59,290 nt of DNA from JBASNZ01 sp049657775 (GCA_049657775.1 JBASNZ010000120.1:1-59290), one strand, 5' to 3'; positions 46,468 to 54,973 are shown, counted from the stretch's first letter. Translations and numbers: made by a program. The notes: generated from the letters alone by a model not told the origin.

Positions 46468-47813
46468 GAAGGCGCATCCTGATCGCCGATGACGAAAAGA
46501 ACATGCGGTGGGTTCTGTCGCAGGCCCTCGCAGGTGAGGGATACGACATCGTGGAGGCGGCAGACGGGAAAGAAGCTCTGGCGGCCATCGGCGACCAGGC
46601 ACCGGACGTCATGGTTCTCGACCACCGCATGCCGGCTCCCGATGGCATGGAGGTCTTGCGCAGGATCCGCTCCAGGGGGCTGACCTTCCCGATCATCATG
46701 CTGACCGCACACGGCAACGTGACCACAGCGGTCGAGGCGATGAAGGCAGGCGCCAGCGAGTACCTGACGAAGCCGTTCGACCTTGAGGAGCTCAAGCTCA
46801 GCATCGACAAGGTGCTGAAGATGAGCGAGCTCTCGGCCGAAGTCACCAGGTTGCGTGAGGAACTCGACAAGGATTACGACGTAGAGGGTCTGGTCGCGGC
46901 CGACCCCGGGATGCTGGCAGTCCTCGAGACCGTCCATAAGGTCGCGCCCACGAGCGCGACGGTGATGATCTACGGCGAGTCCGGAACCGGCAAGGAGTTG
47001 GTCGCGCGCGCCTTGCACAGTCTGTCCGACCGCGCGAACAAGCCGTTCATCTCCGTGAGCGCGGGGGCTCTCCCCGAGACCCTTCTCGAAAGCGAGTTGT
47101 TCGGCTACGAGAAAGGCGCCTTCACGGGGGCCATGCAGGCAAAGCCCGGGCGCTTCGAGATGGCCAACGGCGGGACGATCTTCCTGGACGAGATCGGGGA
47201 TATCACCCCGGGCGTTCAGGTCAAGTTGCTGCGGGTGCTTCAGGAACGCGTGTTCGAGCGTCTTGGCGGCACGCGGAGCATCGAGATCGACGTCCGGGTC
47301 GTCGCCGCAACGAACAGGGACCTGCAGCAGCTTATCGCCGATGGGACCTTCCGCGAGGACCTCTACTACCGACTCAACGTGGTTCCCGTCACGCTCCCGC
47401 CGCTGCGCCAGCGGGTACACGATATCCCGCTTTTGGTGGCACACTTCCTCGAGAAGTACAGGGCGGGGGAGAAGCGTTTCACCTCGGAGGCCATGCGCAT
47501 GCTGGTCGAGTACCAGTGGCCGGGCAACGTGCGCGAACTCGAGAACACCATGGAGCGGATCGCGATCCTGTCCCACGGTGAGGAGATCGACGTGGATGAT
47601 CTGCCGGCCGAGGTTCGAGCGGGAGCGGCGCTCTGCCCGCCGGGTGAACGCCGCTTCGTCCTTCCGCAGTCGGGAGTCGATCTTGAGGAGGTCGAGCTGG
47701 ACTTCGTCAAGCAGGCGCTCGAGCGTGCCGGAGGAAGCGTCCCCAAGGCTGCCAAGCTGCTCGGCCTGACGACCAAGACACTCGAAGCTCGCATGTCCAA
47801 GTTCGGGTTGTAG
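46464..47813 (+). CDS. NtrC-family sigma-54-dependent response regulator
   Basis: 449 residues from ATG 46464. Receiver domain with phosphoacceptor Asp53 (VMVLDHRMP); AAA+ domain with Walker A GESGTGKE near 172, the sigma-54-contacting GAFTGA loop at 218-223 and Walker B FLDEIGD; C-terminal FIS-type helix-turn-helix (VPKAAKLLGLTTKTLEARMSKFGL). It activates sigma-54 holoenzyme after phosphorylation by the upstream kinase. It completes a three-gene rpoN-kinase-activator cassette with overlapping starts, and a strong -24/-12 promoter follows 47 bases after its stop. Confidence 0.96.
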   Translation: MRRRILIADDEKNMRWVLSQALAGEGYDIVEAADGKEALAAIGDQAPDVMVLDHRMPAPDGMEVLRRIRSRGLTFPIIMLTAHGNVTTAVEAMKAGASEYLTKPFDLEELKLSIDKVLKMSELSAEVTRLREELDKDYDVEGLVAADPGMLAVLETVHKVAPTSATVMIYGESGTGKELVARALHSLSDRANKPFISVSAGALPETLLESELFGYEKGAFTGAMQAKPGRFEMANGGTIFLDEIGDITPGVQVKLLRVLQERVFERLGGTRSIEIDVRVVAATNRDLQQLIADGTFREDLYYRLNVVPVTLPPLRQRVHDIPLLVAHFLEKYRAGEKRFTSEAMRMLVEYQWPGNVRELENTMERIAILSHGEEIDVDDLPAEVRAGAALCPPGERRFVLPQSGVDLEEVELDFVKQALERAGGSVPKAAKLLGLTTKTLEARMSKFGL

Positions 47814-47859
47814 GTCATGGTCGACGGATTCTAGGCAAAGGGTTGCACGGTCGGTCTCC

Positions 47860-47877
47860 TTGGCACACCGATTGCAT
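47860..47877 (+). promoter_or_regulatory. Sigma-54 (-24/-12) promoter
   Basis: TTGGCACACCGATTGCAT matches TGGCAC-N5-TTGCW almost perfectly. GG is at 47862-47863 and GC at 47874-47875, ten bases apart. Transcription should start near 47887, about 29 bases before the next ATG. It stands directly after the gene of the sigma-54 activator. Confidence 0.87.
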
Positions 47878-47915
47878 ATCGATGCGCACAAACCGGTATC
47901 GACCATTGGCTGAAC

Positions 47916-48275
47916 ATGCGGTATAGGCGCGCTGGTATTGCGGTCATGGCACGCGTGATGGGGATCATCGCCGTGTGTGTCGCGGTCGCCGCTCTCATCC
48001 TCGTCGTGAACGCCGACGCAGGTCTTGAGGGTTCGACCGGAACTGCGCGATACGGCTGGCTCGCCCCGCTGGTCGCAGCATCGGTCATCGGCGTCGTTGC
48101 GTGGCTGTTGCTCGGCGAGAGCTCCGATCACGACGACCAGCCGCCATCGCCATCGCAAACCTCCGTATGTCCCGAGTGCGGCAGGAGCGTGCTGAAGCAA
48201 TGGAGGATGTGTCCGTACTGCGGGGAGATGCTCGAAGACTCGACAGTCACACACTCTTCACCCGTAGATTCCTGA
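47916..48275 (+). CDS. Two-helix membrane protein with C-terminal zinc ribbon
   Basis: 119 residues from ATG 47916. Two membrane helices (about 12-33 and 46-67) are followed by an acidic Pro/Ser linker and a CPEC...CPYC zinc ribbon (Cys85, 88, 99, 102). Both ends of the ribbon are cytoplasmic if the usual positive-inside rule holds. No known function; it lies under the sigma-54 promoter and 20 bases before the HMA gene. ATG 47946 is an alternative start but would leave a shorter first helix. Confidence 0.82.
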   Translation: MRYRRAGIAVMARVMGIIAVCVAVAALILVVNADAGLEGSTGTARYGWLAPLVAASVIGVVAWLLLGESSDHDDQPPSPSQTSVCPECGRSVLKQWRMCPYCGEMLEDSTVTHSSPVDS

Positions 48276-48295
48276 TCCGACCCAAGGAGGGTTCG

Positions 48296-48520
48296 ATGGC
48301 AGCTCCCATCACGAGCAGATTCACGACCACCGGCATGCACTGCCATTCGTGTTCGATGCTCATACAGATGAGTGTCGGTGACCTTCCGGGCGTCGCCGAT
48401 GTAAGCGCCGATCCGGCCGGTGCCGTCACCGTTGTCACGTACGATCCGGACCTCGTCTCGCCCGACGACATCGTGGCCGAGATCATCAAGGCCGGGTATG
48501 GTGCGGAGCTTGCCGAGTAG
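48296..48520 (+). CDS. HMA-domain metallochaperone-like protein (CopZ-type)
   Basis: 74 residues from ATG 48296 with a perfect AAGGAGG six bases upstream. One ferredoxin-like heavy-metal-associated domain: the metal loop is GMHCHSC (Cys16 and Cys19), then the beta-alpha-beta pattern ending VAEIIKAGYGAEL. It would carry Cu(I) or another soft metal. His17 between the cysteines is unusual compared with CxxC loops such as CxAC. Likely cotranscribed with the zinc-ribbon gene from the sigma-54 promoter; ccdA downstream has its own promoter. Confidence 0.9.
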   Translation: MAAPITSRFTTTGMHCHSCSMLIQMSVGDLPGVADVSADPAGAVTVVTYDPDLVSPDDIVAEIIKAGYGAELAE

Positions 48521-48546
48521 ACTCACGGCGCGTTGTGTTCGTGGAG

Positions 48547-48608
48547 TGGACAAAATACCCCCCTGGGGTATAATTGCAGAGTGAATCGCGAGGCCGCGGC
48601 GCGGCCTC
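48547..48608 (+). promoter_or_regulatory. ccdA promoter with CsoR/CstR-type operator and leader hairpin
   Basis: TGGACA (48547-48552), 16-base spacer, TATAAT (48569-48574). The operator ATACCCCCCTGGGGTAT (48555-48571) fills the spacer and enters the -10, just as at trxA. The leader then carries an 8-bp GC hairpin, GAGGCCGC/GCGGCCTC (48590-48608). Confidence 0.82.
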
Positions 48609-48657
48609 TCTGCATGAACCGGTCCGAACGCGCGGGTGCGCGGAGAGTGAGTGAGTC

Positions 48658-49404
48658 GTGGTGGACGGAAGCATCGGGTATGCGAGCGCCTTCGTGGGCG
48701 GACTGTTGTCGTTCCTTGCGCCGTGCGTGCTGCCACTCATCCCCGGATACCTCTCATTCATGACCGGGCTCACCAACGCCGAGCTCAGGAACGGGGAGTC
48801 GGGGCTCCGCGCCGTGCTCATCCCCAGTCTGCTGTTCGTGTCGGGGTTCTCCGCCGTCTTCATCCTTATCGGTGCCGCCGCCGGATTCGCGAGCGACGCG
48901 CTCCGTCCGTTCATGATCGCGTACGCGCGTCCGCTTACGCTGGCCTCGGGCGTGTTCGTGGCAGCGGTCGGCGTGCTCCTGCTCGGCATCATCAAGGTGC
49001 CCTGGCTCTATCAGGAGGCCCGTTTCGAGATGAGTGGCGCTCGTCGATTCGGGCGGGGCGCGGCGTTCGTGATGGGCCTGGCCTTCGGGTTCGGTTGGAC
49101 CCCGTGCGTGGGTCCGATCCTTGCGGTCATCCTTGGCATGGCGGCCCGTTCGGGCAACGTTCTTATGGCCGCGTCGATGCTCGCCGTCTACTCGCTCGGC
49201 CTTGCGCTCCCATTCCTGTTGACAGCGTTGTTCTTCGGGAAGCTCACCAGCACGCTCAAGTGGTTCAGCCGGAACTCGCTCACTATCAGCCGGGTCGCCG
49301 GAGGGCTGCTCGTCGTCATGGGTGTGCTGATGGCCACGGATCAGCTCGGACGCCTGTCTTCGTTCCTCATCAAGGCGTTTCCCTTCCTCTCGACTCTGGG
49401 ATAG
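48658..49404 (+). CDS. ccdA: Cytochrome c biogenesis protein CcdA (thiol-disulfide transmembrane carrier)
   Basis: 248 residues, six membrane helices. The redox cysteines are Cys23 in LAPCVLPLIPGY and Cys150 in GWTPCVGPIL, as in CcdA/DsbD-beta. It moves reducing power from cytoplasmic thioredoxin across the membrane to outside thiol proteins. GTG 48658 chosen because it gives the conserved N-terminal helix. Thioredoxin (trxA) bears the same operator class at its promoter, so donor and carrier appear co-regulated. Confidence 0.94.
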   Translation: MVDGSIGYASAFVGGLLSFLAPCVLPLIPGYLSFMTGLTNAELRNGESGLRAVLIPSLLFVSGFSAVFILIGAAAGFASDALRPFMIAYARPLTLASGVFVAAVGVLLLGIIKVPWLYQEARFEMSGARRFGRGAAFVMGLAFGFGWTPCVGPILAVILGMAARSGNVLMAASMLAVYSLGLALPFLLTALFFGKLTSTLKWFSRNSLTISRVAGGLLVVMGVLMATDQLGRLSSFLIKAFPFLSTLG

Positions 49405-49483
49405 ACGCGGTTACGCGTGACGCGAGTGCACGACCTGGTCTACGATGGCCCCCGGGGAGAGTCCTTAGAGAGCCAGGGGTGAC

Positions 49484-52400
49484 ATGCCGTCGCGCCACCT
49501 TTCATCCGTGAGTCTTGCGACCAGGTACACGGTTCTCGCGACCATCGTCATCATCATCACGACGGTGCTCTTGGGGGTGTCCGCCGCGGCCGGCGTGTAC
49601 CAGATGGCGACGGCGGAGCAGTCGGCTCGTCAGCGCGCCTATCGCGAGATCGTCGGCCGCGAGGTGACCGCCAGGCTACAGGCGTCGTTCCGCGTGCTGC
49701 TCACCCTGAGTGAGCACGACGTCCTGGCCACATCGGATCCCGTTGTGGTACGCAGAGCGCTGACGGCCGCGATGGTGGACAACGCCGGTTACCTCCAGCG
49801 CATCGCGCTCGTGGAAGCCAGCGGAACGGTTGTCTCGGCCTACCCCTCGAATGACGACCTCACCGCGAACATGGTGCAAGCGTTGGTGCAGGCCTCGACC
49901 TCCGAGAAGAGCGTGTTCGTATGGCAGCCGGCACCTGGTGACGTACACCATGATCTGCTGTGGGTCGTTGTTCCCGCTCCAACACCGGAGGGTGGCGCCA
50001 AGCGCTATCTTGCGGGCGAGGTGCGGACCGAGGCTCTGTCGACCATGCTGGAGCAGGTCTCCGAGACCGACAGAAGCCCGACCGTGTACATCACTGACAA
50101 GACGGGTGTAGTGGAGTTCTCGGCCGGCAGCACCATGGCGATCGCGGCCGCGGGCGAGGCAGAGATGACCGAGGCCGCCGATGGATCGAGCGGATCGATC
50201 CGGCTGTCAGACCAGGCGGGCGGCACGTATCGGGGGGTCTACTCGGACATACTCGAGCTTCCCGGACTGGGGTGGCGAGTCGTCGTGCTCGAGACCGCCG
50301 ACGTGCCCGTTCGCGAGACGCTTCGCGCGCTCATGCCCGCGTGGATCGCATGGATCTTCCTGGTCGTGCTCTGCATCGGTATCGCAGTGGTTGCCTTCAC
50401 CTGGCTTGCCCGTCCGTTGCGCACGCTTGAAACACGCGCGCGAGCAGCGGCGGCAGGGGCGATGCTCGAACCGATCGCCGTGGACCGCGGCGATGAAGTG
50501 GGGCGGCTGCTCGAGTCGTTCAACCTCATCACTATGCGGCTCAATCGCATGCACGACGTCTCTCAGATACTTGCGCGGTCGTCCGATAGCGACGAGGTGC
50601 TGGACGGCATAGTCGCCTCTATGGCGCACATGCTGGGCGCATCCGATGTCGACATCGTCCTTCTGGATGATTCACGCATGCACGCCACGATCGTTCGCGC
50701 GATCGGATCGCTTGAGGGGCGGACCGACCTGGAGGTACCGGTCGAGGGGTCGGATTGGCTACGCGAGACGCTCCGGTCTGGCGACGCCGAGGTCTTCGCC
50801 CGGGCTCCCGCCGAGGATGCGCTCATGGCGCTCCACGCATCGGTAGGGAAGTCCTGCTGCGGTCTGGCCGTCCCACTCGTCAAGGGATCCGACGTGCTTG
50901 GCATCGTCGCCATCGTGTTCGATCGTCAGCGATCGTTCACGCACGCGGAGGTGGAGCTTGCGCGATCATTTGCCGCGCAGGCCTCGGTCGCGCTCGACAA
51001 TGCCCGGCTGTTCGACGAGGAGCGACGCTCCCGGCGAGAGGCCGAGGTCCTCAGACGTGTCGCTGAGTCGCTCACGGCGGTAGCCGACGTGCGGGAGGCG
51101 CTGTCGTCGGCCGCGTCGATCGAGGCCGAGCTTCTGGGAATGGATGTGTGGTTCGTGGCACTGGTCGATCCGGAACTCTACGGAGTCGGTCCGGCTTCGG
51201 ACAGCGCTGTCGAGACGCGCTGGCTCCAAGAGTGGGAACGCGTATATCCCGAGACCGTGACGGAGGGTCTGCGACTGCCGCCGGTGTGGATGCGCTCCGA
51301 TTCCGGGAACCGGGGTCTTGACGCGTGCGTGCGGGAACTCAAAGCGCAGGCCGCGCTCCTGACGCCGTTGTTCCGGGGCGAGACATTTGCCGGCTTGCTC
51401 ATCCTTGGCTCGGCGGAGGGCAGGACGGGCCCGACGCGGCGTCAGGTGTCATTAGCGGACACGATCGGAAAGGAAGCGGGCCTGGCACTTGAGAATGCGT
51501 ACCTGTTCGAGCAGGCAAGAAACCGCGCGGACAACCTGGAGACGGTGTTTAGGATCTCGCAGGCCGTCAGCTCATCGCTGGAGAGCAAGGTCGTACTCAG
51601 CCGGGTCCTCGACGTGGTGCAGAAGATCTTCTCGGCTGATGCCGTCATGCTCATGACGTACGATCGCGATCGCAAGTCGATCACAGTGCCTATGGCGCGC
51701 GGACTCCTCGCCAGGGAAATGCTGGAGATGGAGTTCCAGCCGGGAGAGGACATCCCGGGTCGCGTGTTCGAGAGCAAGGAACCCGAGCGGCTGGATGAAC
51801 TGGAATGTGAGACGACGCAGCTTGCACGGGCAGCCACGTCGCAGGGCTTGCACTCGGCTATGGTCACGCCACTTCTCGCCAGGGGGCGCTCCATCGGTGT
51901 TCTCGCAACCCTCTCAAAGACCGCGGCTGCGTTCACCGATGACGACACCGAGCTCCTGCGGACGTTTGCCTCGCAAGGCGCTCTGGCGATAGACACAGCC
52001 AACCTCTTCAGTCGCGAGCATCACGTGGCGACCGTGCTCCAGGAGAGCATCCTGCCCACCAGGCTACCCCAGATACCCGGTCTGGACGCCAGCAGCGTGT
52101 ACGTTCCTGCGGGATCCGAGGCCGAGATCGGTGGCGACTACTACGATGTGTTCCTCGCGCCAGACGGACGTCTGGCGGTGGCGATGGGTGACGTGTGCGG
52201 CAAGGGCGTCGAAGCTGCGACCAAGACATCGATGATCAAGTACTCGATCCGGGGCATGGTGGCCGCGGGACTCGGTCCGGCTCGCGTGCTCGAGGAACTC
52301 AACACGATGATCGTCGATTCCGAAGATCCAGCGAATATCGTCACGATGTGGCTCGCGTTCCTCGACATCGATACGGGTGGACTCGTGTGGGCCAACGGAG

Positions 52401-52756
52401 GGCATCCACCGGCACTTCTACTGCATCCGGAGACAGGAGAGATCACCAGGCTGGGAACCACCGGTGCTCTGCTTGGCGCGGTGGGCCTGGCGCACTACTC
52501 GGAAGAATCCACCGTCGTCGGTCCCGGCGGCGTGCTCCTGCTGTTCACGGACGGTGTGACAGAGGCGCGGAACGAGGGTCGTTTCTTTGGAGAGGGTCGG
52601 GTCAGGCGGGCGTTGCGGTCCGGTGGCAGTGCGGCGGTCGTGACGCAGCGGCTGCTGTCGCTGGTCCAACGATTTGCGGCGGGAGATCTACGCGATGACG
52701 CGGCTATCCTCACGCTCGTGAGGCTCGGCGAAAAGACGCATGTTTCGCACCAGTAA
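49484..52756 (+). CDS. Multi-GAF SpoIIE-type phosphatase with membrane sensor
   Basis: A 1090-residue protein. Membrane helix at about 15-40, an extracellular sensor to about 280 (GEVRTEALSTMLEQVSETD), a second helix, a HAMP linker, then three GAF-like domains between about 360 and 850, and a C-terminal PP2C/SpoIIE phosphatase (GGDYYDVFLAPDGRLAVAMGDVCGKGVEAA, FTDGVTEARNEGRFFG, DDAAILTLV). It should control a STAS-type protein by dephosphorylation; the STAS-HATPase gene directly follows. ATG 49484 follows AGAGAGCCAGGGG. Confidence 0.93.
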   Translation: MPSRHLSSVSLATRYTVLATIVIIITTVLLGVSAAAGVYQMATAEQSARQRAYREIVGREVTARLQASFRVLLTLSEHDVLATSDPVVVRRALTAAMVDNAGYLQRIALVEASGTVVSAYPSNDDLTANMVQALVQASTSEKSVFVWQPAPGDVHHDLLWVVVPAPTPEGGAKRYLAGEVRTEALSTMLEQVSETDRSPTVYITDKTGVVEFSAGSTMAIAAAGEAEMTEAADGSSGSIRLSDQAGGTYRGVYSDILELPGLGWRVVVLETADVPVRETLRALMPAWIAWIFLVVLCIGIAVVAFTWLARPLRTLETRARAAAAGAMLEPIAVDRGDEVGRLLESFNLITMRLNRMHDVSQILARSSDSDEVLDGIVASMAHMLGASDVDIVLLDDSRMHATIVRAIGSLEGRTDLEVPVEGSDWLRETLRSGDAEVFARAPAEDALMALHASVGKSCCGLAVPLVKGSDVLGIVAIVFDRQRSFTHAEVELARSFAAQASVALDNARLFDEERRSRREAEVLRRVAESLTAVADVREALSSAASIEAELLGMDVWFVALVDPELYGVGPASDSAVETRWLQEWERVYPETVTEGLRLPPVWMRSDSGNRGLDACVRELKAQAALLTPLFRGETFAGLLILGSAEGRTGPTRRQVSLADTIGKEAGLALENAYLFEQARNRADNLETVFRISQAVSSSLESKVVLSRVLDVVQKIFSADAVMLMTYDRDRKSITVPMARGLLAREMLEMEFQPGEDIPGRVFESKEPERLDELECETTQLARAATSQGLHSAMVTPLLARGRSIGVLATLSKTAAAFTDDDTELLRTFASQGALAIDTANLFSREHHVATVLQESILPTRLPQIPGLDASSVYVPAGSEAEIGGDYYDVFLAPDGRLAVAMGDVCGKGVEAATKTSMIKYSIRGMVAAGLGPARVLEELNTMIVDSEDPANIVTMWLAFLDIDTGGLVWANGGHPPALLLHPETGEITRLGTTGALLGAVGLAHYSEESTVVGPGGVLLLFTDGVTEARNEGRFFGEGRVRRALRSGGSAAVVTQRLLSLVQRFAAGDLRDDAAILTLVRLGEKTHVSHQ

Positions 52757-52808
52757 GCACCGGGAAATGAAACCGCTAGACAAGGATAGGTAGCACCGAG
52801 GAGTGCTC

Positions 52809-53591
52809 GTGAATCTAGATCTGGAATACGCGAACGAATCGCGCGTATGCGTCGTGCGCATGACGGGCGAACTTGACATAGGCACGGTGCCCCAGGTCCG
52901 AGAGGCTCTGATGGGCGCTCTCGAGCGGGGCTGCGGGAGCATCGTGCTCGATCTGAGCCGGGTCGCGTATGTTGACAGCTCGGCCTTCAGTCTGCTCGTA
53001 TGGCTCGACAGGGAGCTGCAGCCCCTGGGGGGCAAGCTGGTCTTAGCGGGCGCAGGCGGCAATGTCAGCAGGATGCTTGAGCTTTCCGGCCTGATCGGAG
53101 CAGCTCCGAGTATAGCCGCCGCCCCAAGCGTGACCGAAGCCGTGAGCGGCCTCGATCTGGGCGCAACACCCACTCCGTCGTTGTGGAGCGAGCGCATGGT
53201 CCTCTCCGCGAACCCGGCCTCTCTGGCCGACATCCGGGCTCGCGTCGTGGCTCTTCTGGAGCCGCTGCAGATTCCGGAGTCCGCCCTGTTCGACGTGCGT
53301 GTGGCTGTTGGTGAGGCCCTCGCGAACGCGATCCGGCACGGGTCCCCCGGTGGTTCGAATGACATCGTGACCATCCAGGTCGATGCGCATCAGGACAGAG
53401 TCGTGATCGTGGTGAGTGACAGCGGCTGCGGGTTTGATGGGTGCGCGGTCGGCAGCGACGACCTCTACGCATCCTCCGGCAGGGGGGTCATGTTCATGAG
53501 GGCGCTCATGGACCGTGTCGAGTTCAAGACCGGCACGGATGGCGGTACATCCGTGACGCTCGTAAAGCACATCGCTCCGCACGCTCGCTAG
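52809..53591 (+). CDS. STAS-HATPase fusion (anti-anti-sigma joined to anti-sigma kinase)
   Basis: 260 residues. GTG 52809 is preferred because GAGGAG lies five bases upstream; GTG 52803 overlaps that ribosome site. N-terminal STAS domain (TGELDIGTVPQVREALMGAL, LDLSRVAYVDSSAFSLLVWL) has Ser57-Ser58 at the position phosphorylated in SpoIIAA. The C-terminal half is a RsbW/SpoIIAB-like HATPase (VGEALANAIRHGSPGG, SDSGCGF). Both halves of a partner switch are on one chain, and a SpoIIE-type phosphatase gene precedes it. The target sigma factor is unknown. Confidence 0.9.
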   Translation: MNLDLEYANESRVCVVRMTGELDIGTVPQVREALMGALERGCGSIVLDLSRVAYVDSSAFSLLVWLDRELQPLGGKLVLAGAGGNVSRMLELSGLIGAAPSIAAAPSVTEAVSGLDLGATPTPSLWSERMVLSANPASLADIRARVVALLEPLQIPESALFDVRVAVGEALANAIRHGSPGGSNDIVTIQVDAHQDRVVIVVSDSGCGFDGCAVGSDDLYASSGRGVMFMRALMDRVEFKTGTDGGTSVTLVKHIAPHAR

Positions 53592-53689
53592 AAGTGTGCC
53601 ACCCTGAGGGCAAACGGGTATCCTTGTGTGGGGAGGAGCCGGCGCAGTGCGCCGCTTAGGACCGCGAGGCTTCCTGCAGAGGAGTCATG

Positions 53690-54256
53690 ATGGAGCTGCT
53701 TGACGCATTGCGGAACAGACACTCGATCCGCGTGTACACGGGCGAGCCTGTAGACAGAGCCACCATCGAGGACGTCATCGATGCGGCCACGATGGCTCCG
53801 TCCAGCTTCAACTCGCAGCCGTGGCATTTCCATGTGGCAACCGGGGACGCCCGTCAGCGTGCGGGCGAGGTCATGGCTATGACCACCCAGTACCTGCAAG
53901 AATACGTTGACGGACTCAGCCCCGAAAGGCTCGACCATGTCGCCCAGTTCTACGCAAACCTGGGCAACGCTCCTGTCATCATCGCCGTCTCGGTTCAGAT
54001 CATGAACGACCCCGACATGGACTACAACGCCACCATCGCTGCGGGCGCGGCCATCGAGAACCTGCTCCTGCGGGCGACCGACAAGGGCCTGGGAGCCTGC
54101 AGCATCACCGTTCCTCACTGGCTCGTCGACCGGCTCATGGAGGTCTTCGAGATCCCCAAGGGTCGCAGGATGGGCTCGCTCGTCCTGCTGGGCAAGCCCG
54201 CCGAAACGCCTGTAAGCACGGAGCGTCGGCACGACGTGGTGACATTCCTCGAGTGA
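53690..54256 (+). CDS. Nitroreductase-family flavoprotein
   Basis: 188 residues. ATG 53690 is better spaced (five bases) from GAGGAG than ATG 53687. The FMN-binding start LLDALRNRHSIRVYTGEPV and MAPSSFNSQPWHF, the middle GAAIENLLLRATDKGLGACSI and the end IPKGRRMGSLVLLGKP are typical. It would reduce nitroaromatic, quinone or similar substrates with NAD(P)H. Overlaps the HAD gene start by four bases. Confidence 0.93.
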   Translation: MELLDALRNRHSIRVYTGEPVDRATIEDVIDAATMAPSSFNSQPWHFHVATGDARQRAGEVMAMTTQYLQEYVDGLSPERLDHVAQFYANLGNAPVIIAVSVQIMNDPDMDYNATIAAGAAIENLLLRATDKGLGACSITVPHWLVDRLMEVFEIPKGRRMGSLVLLGKPAETPVSTERRHDVVTFLE

Positions 54257-54963
54257 GCTCGCTTCGCGCAGTCTTCTTCGACGTCGGCAACACGCTGCTG
54301 TTTCCATATCCGAGCGTGCCCGAGGTCTGTCGCCAGATCCTCCTCGAGGCCGGACACGTTCACGATCTCTCGGCGATCGATGCGCTGATGCCGCTTGTCG
54401 ATGAGTACTACGAGGATCGCTACCGTGCCGACGATACGTTCTGGACGAACGAGGAAGAGACCTCTTCGGTGTGGGTGGGAATGTACTCGGTTCTCTGCCG
54501 CCAGCTGGGGATCGAGAAAGAGGCGTCAACGATCGCCAGGCGTGTGTACGACGAGTTTGGCCGGGCTGATCGATGGAAGGTCCACGATGACGTTGAACCG
54601 GCCATGCGACGTCTCAAAGCGCGGGGACTTGCCCTTGGCGTGATCTCGAACTGGGACGGCCGCCTTGTCGGCCTGCTCGACGGTCTAGGACTGGGTAAAC
54701 TGCTCGACACCGTGGTCTCCTCCGCCGATGTCGGGCTACGTAAGCCGGATCCCAGGATATTCGAACTGGCCTGTGAAAGACTTGGCGTCGGGCCGGAGGA
54801 TGCCGCACACGTGGGCGATCACCCCTACGCGGATGTCCTGGGTGCCCAGACTGCTGGTATGCTCGCCGTGCTGGTCTCAAGGTTCGATGACGGTGTTCCG
54901 GCGCCGCACCAGACCCCGATACGTGATTTCACACGGATCGAGTCCGCTCTGGGACTCGAGTAG
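54253..54963 (+). CDS. HAD-superfamily hydrolase
   Basis: 236 residues from GTG 54253. Motif I VFFDVGNTLLF has Asp-x-Gly in place of the usual DxD; most phosphatases have Asp at the third position, so this is a subclass with changed chemistry or weak phosphatase activity. Motif II VISNWDGR, motif III Lys in LRKPDPRIFE, and motif IV HVGDHPYADVLGAQ are standard, with a helical cap at about 20-110. Substrate unknown. Ends 10 bases before the ubiD-type gene. Confidence 0.9.
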   Translation: MSSLRAVFFDVGNTLLFPYPSVPEVCRQILLEAGHVHDLSAIDALMPLVDEYYEDRYRADDTFWTNEEETSSVWVGMYSVLCRQLGIEKEASTIARRVYDEFGRADRWKVHDDVEPAMRRLKARGLALGVISNWDGRLVGLLDGLGLGKLLDTVVSSADVGLRKPDPRIFELACERLGVGPEDAAHVGDHPYADVLGAQTAGMLAVLVSRFDDGVPAPHQTPIRDFTRIESALGLE

Positions 54964-54973
54964 AGGAGGATCG

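Noticed and set aside
53592..53686. Possible cyclic-di-GMP riboswitch (GGGCAAAC present) before the nitroreductase
   Set aside because: Only one short element matches; the GNRA loop and the second conserved hairpin are missing.
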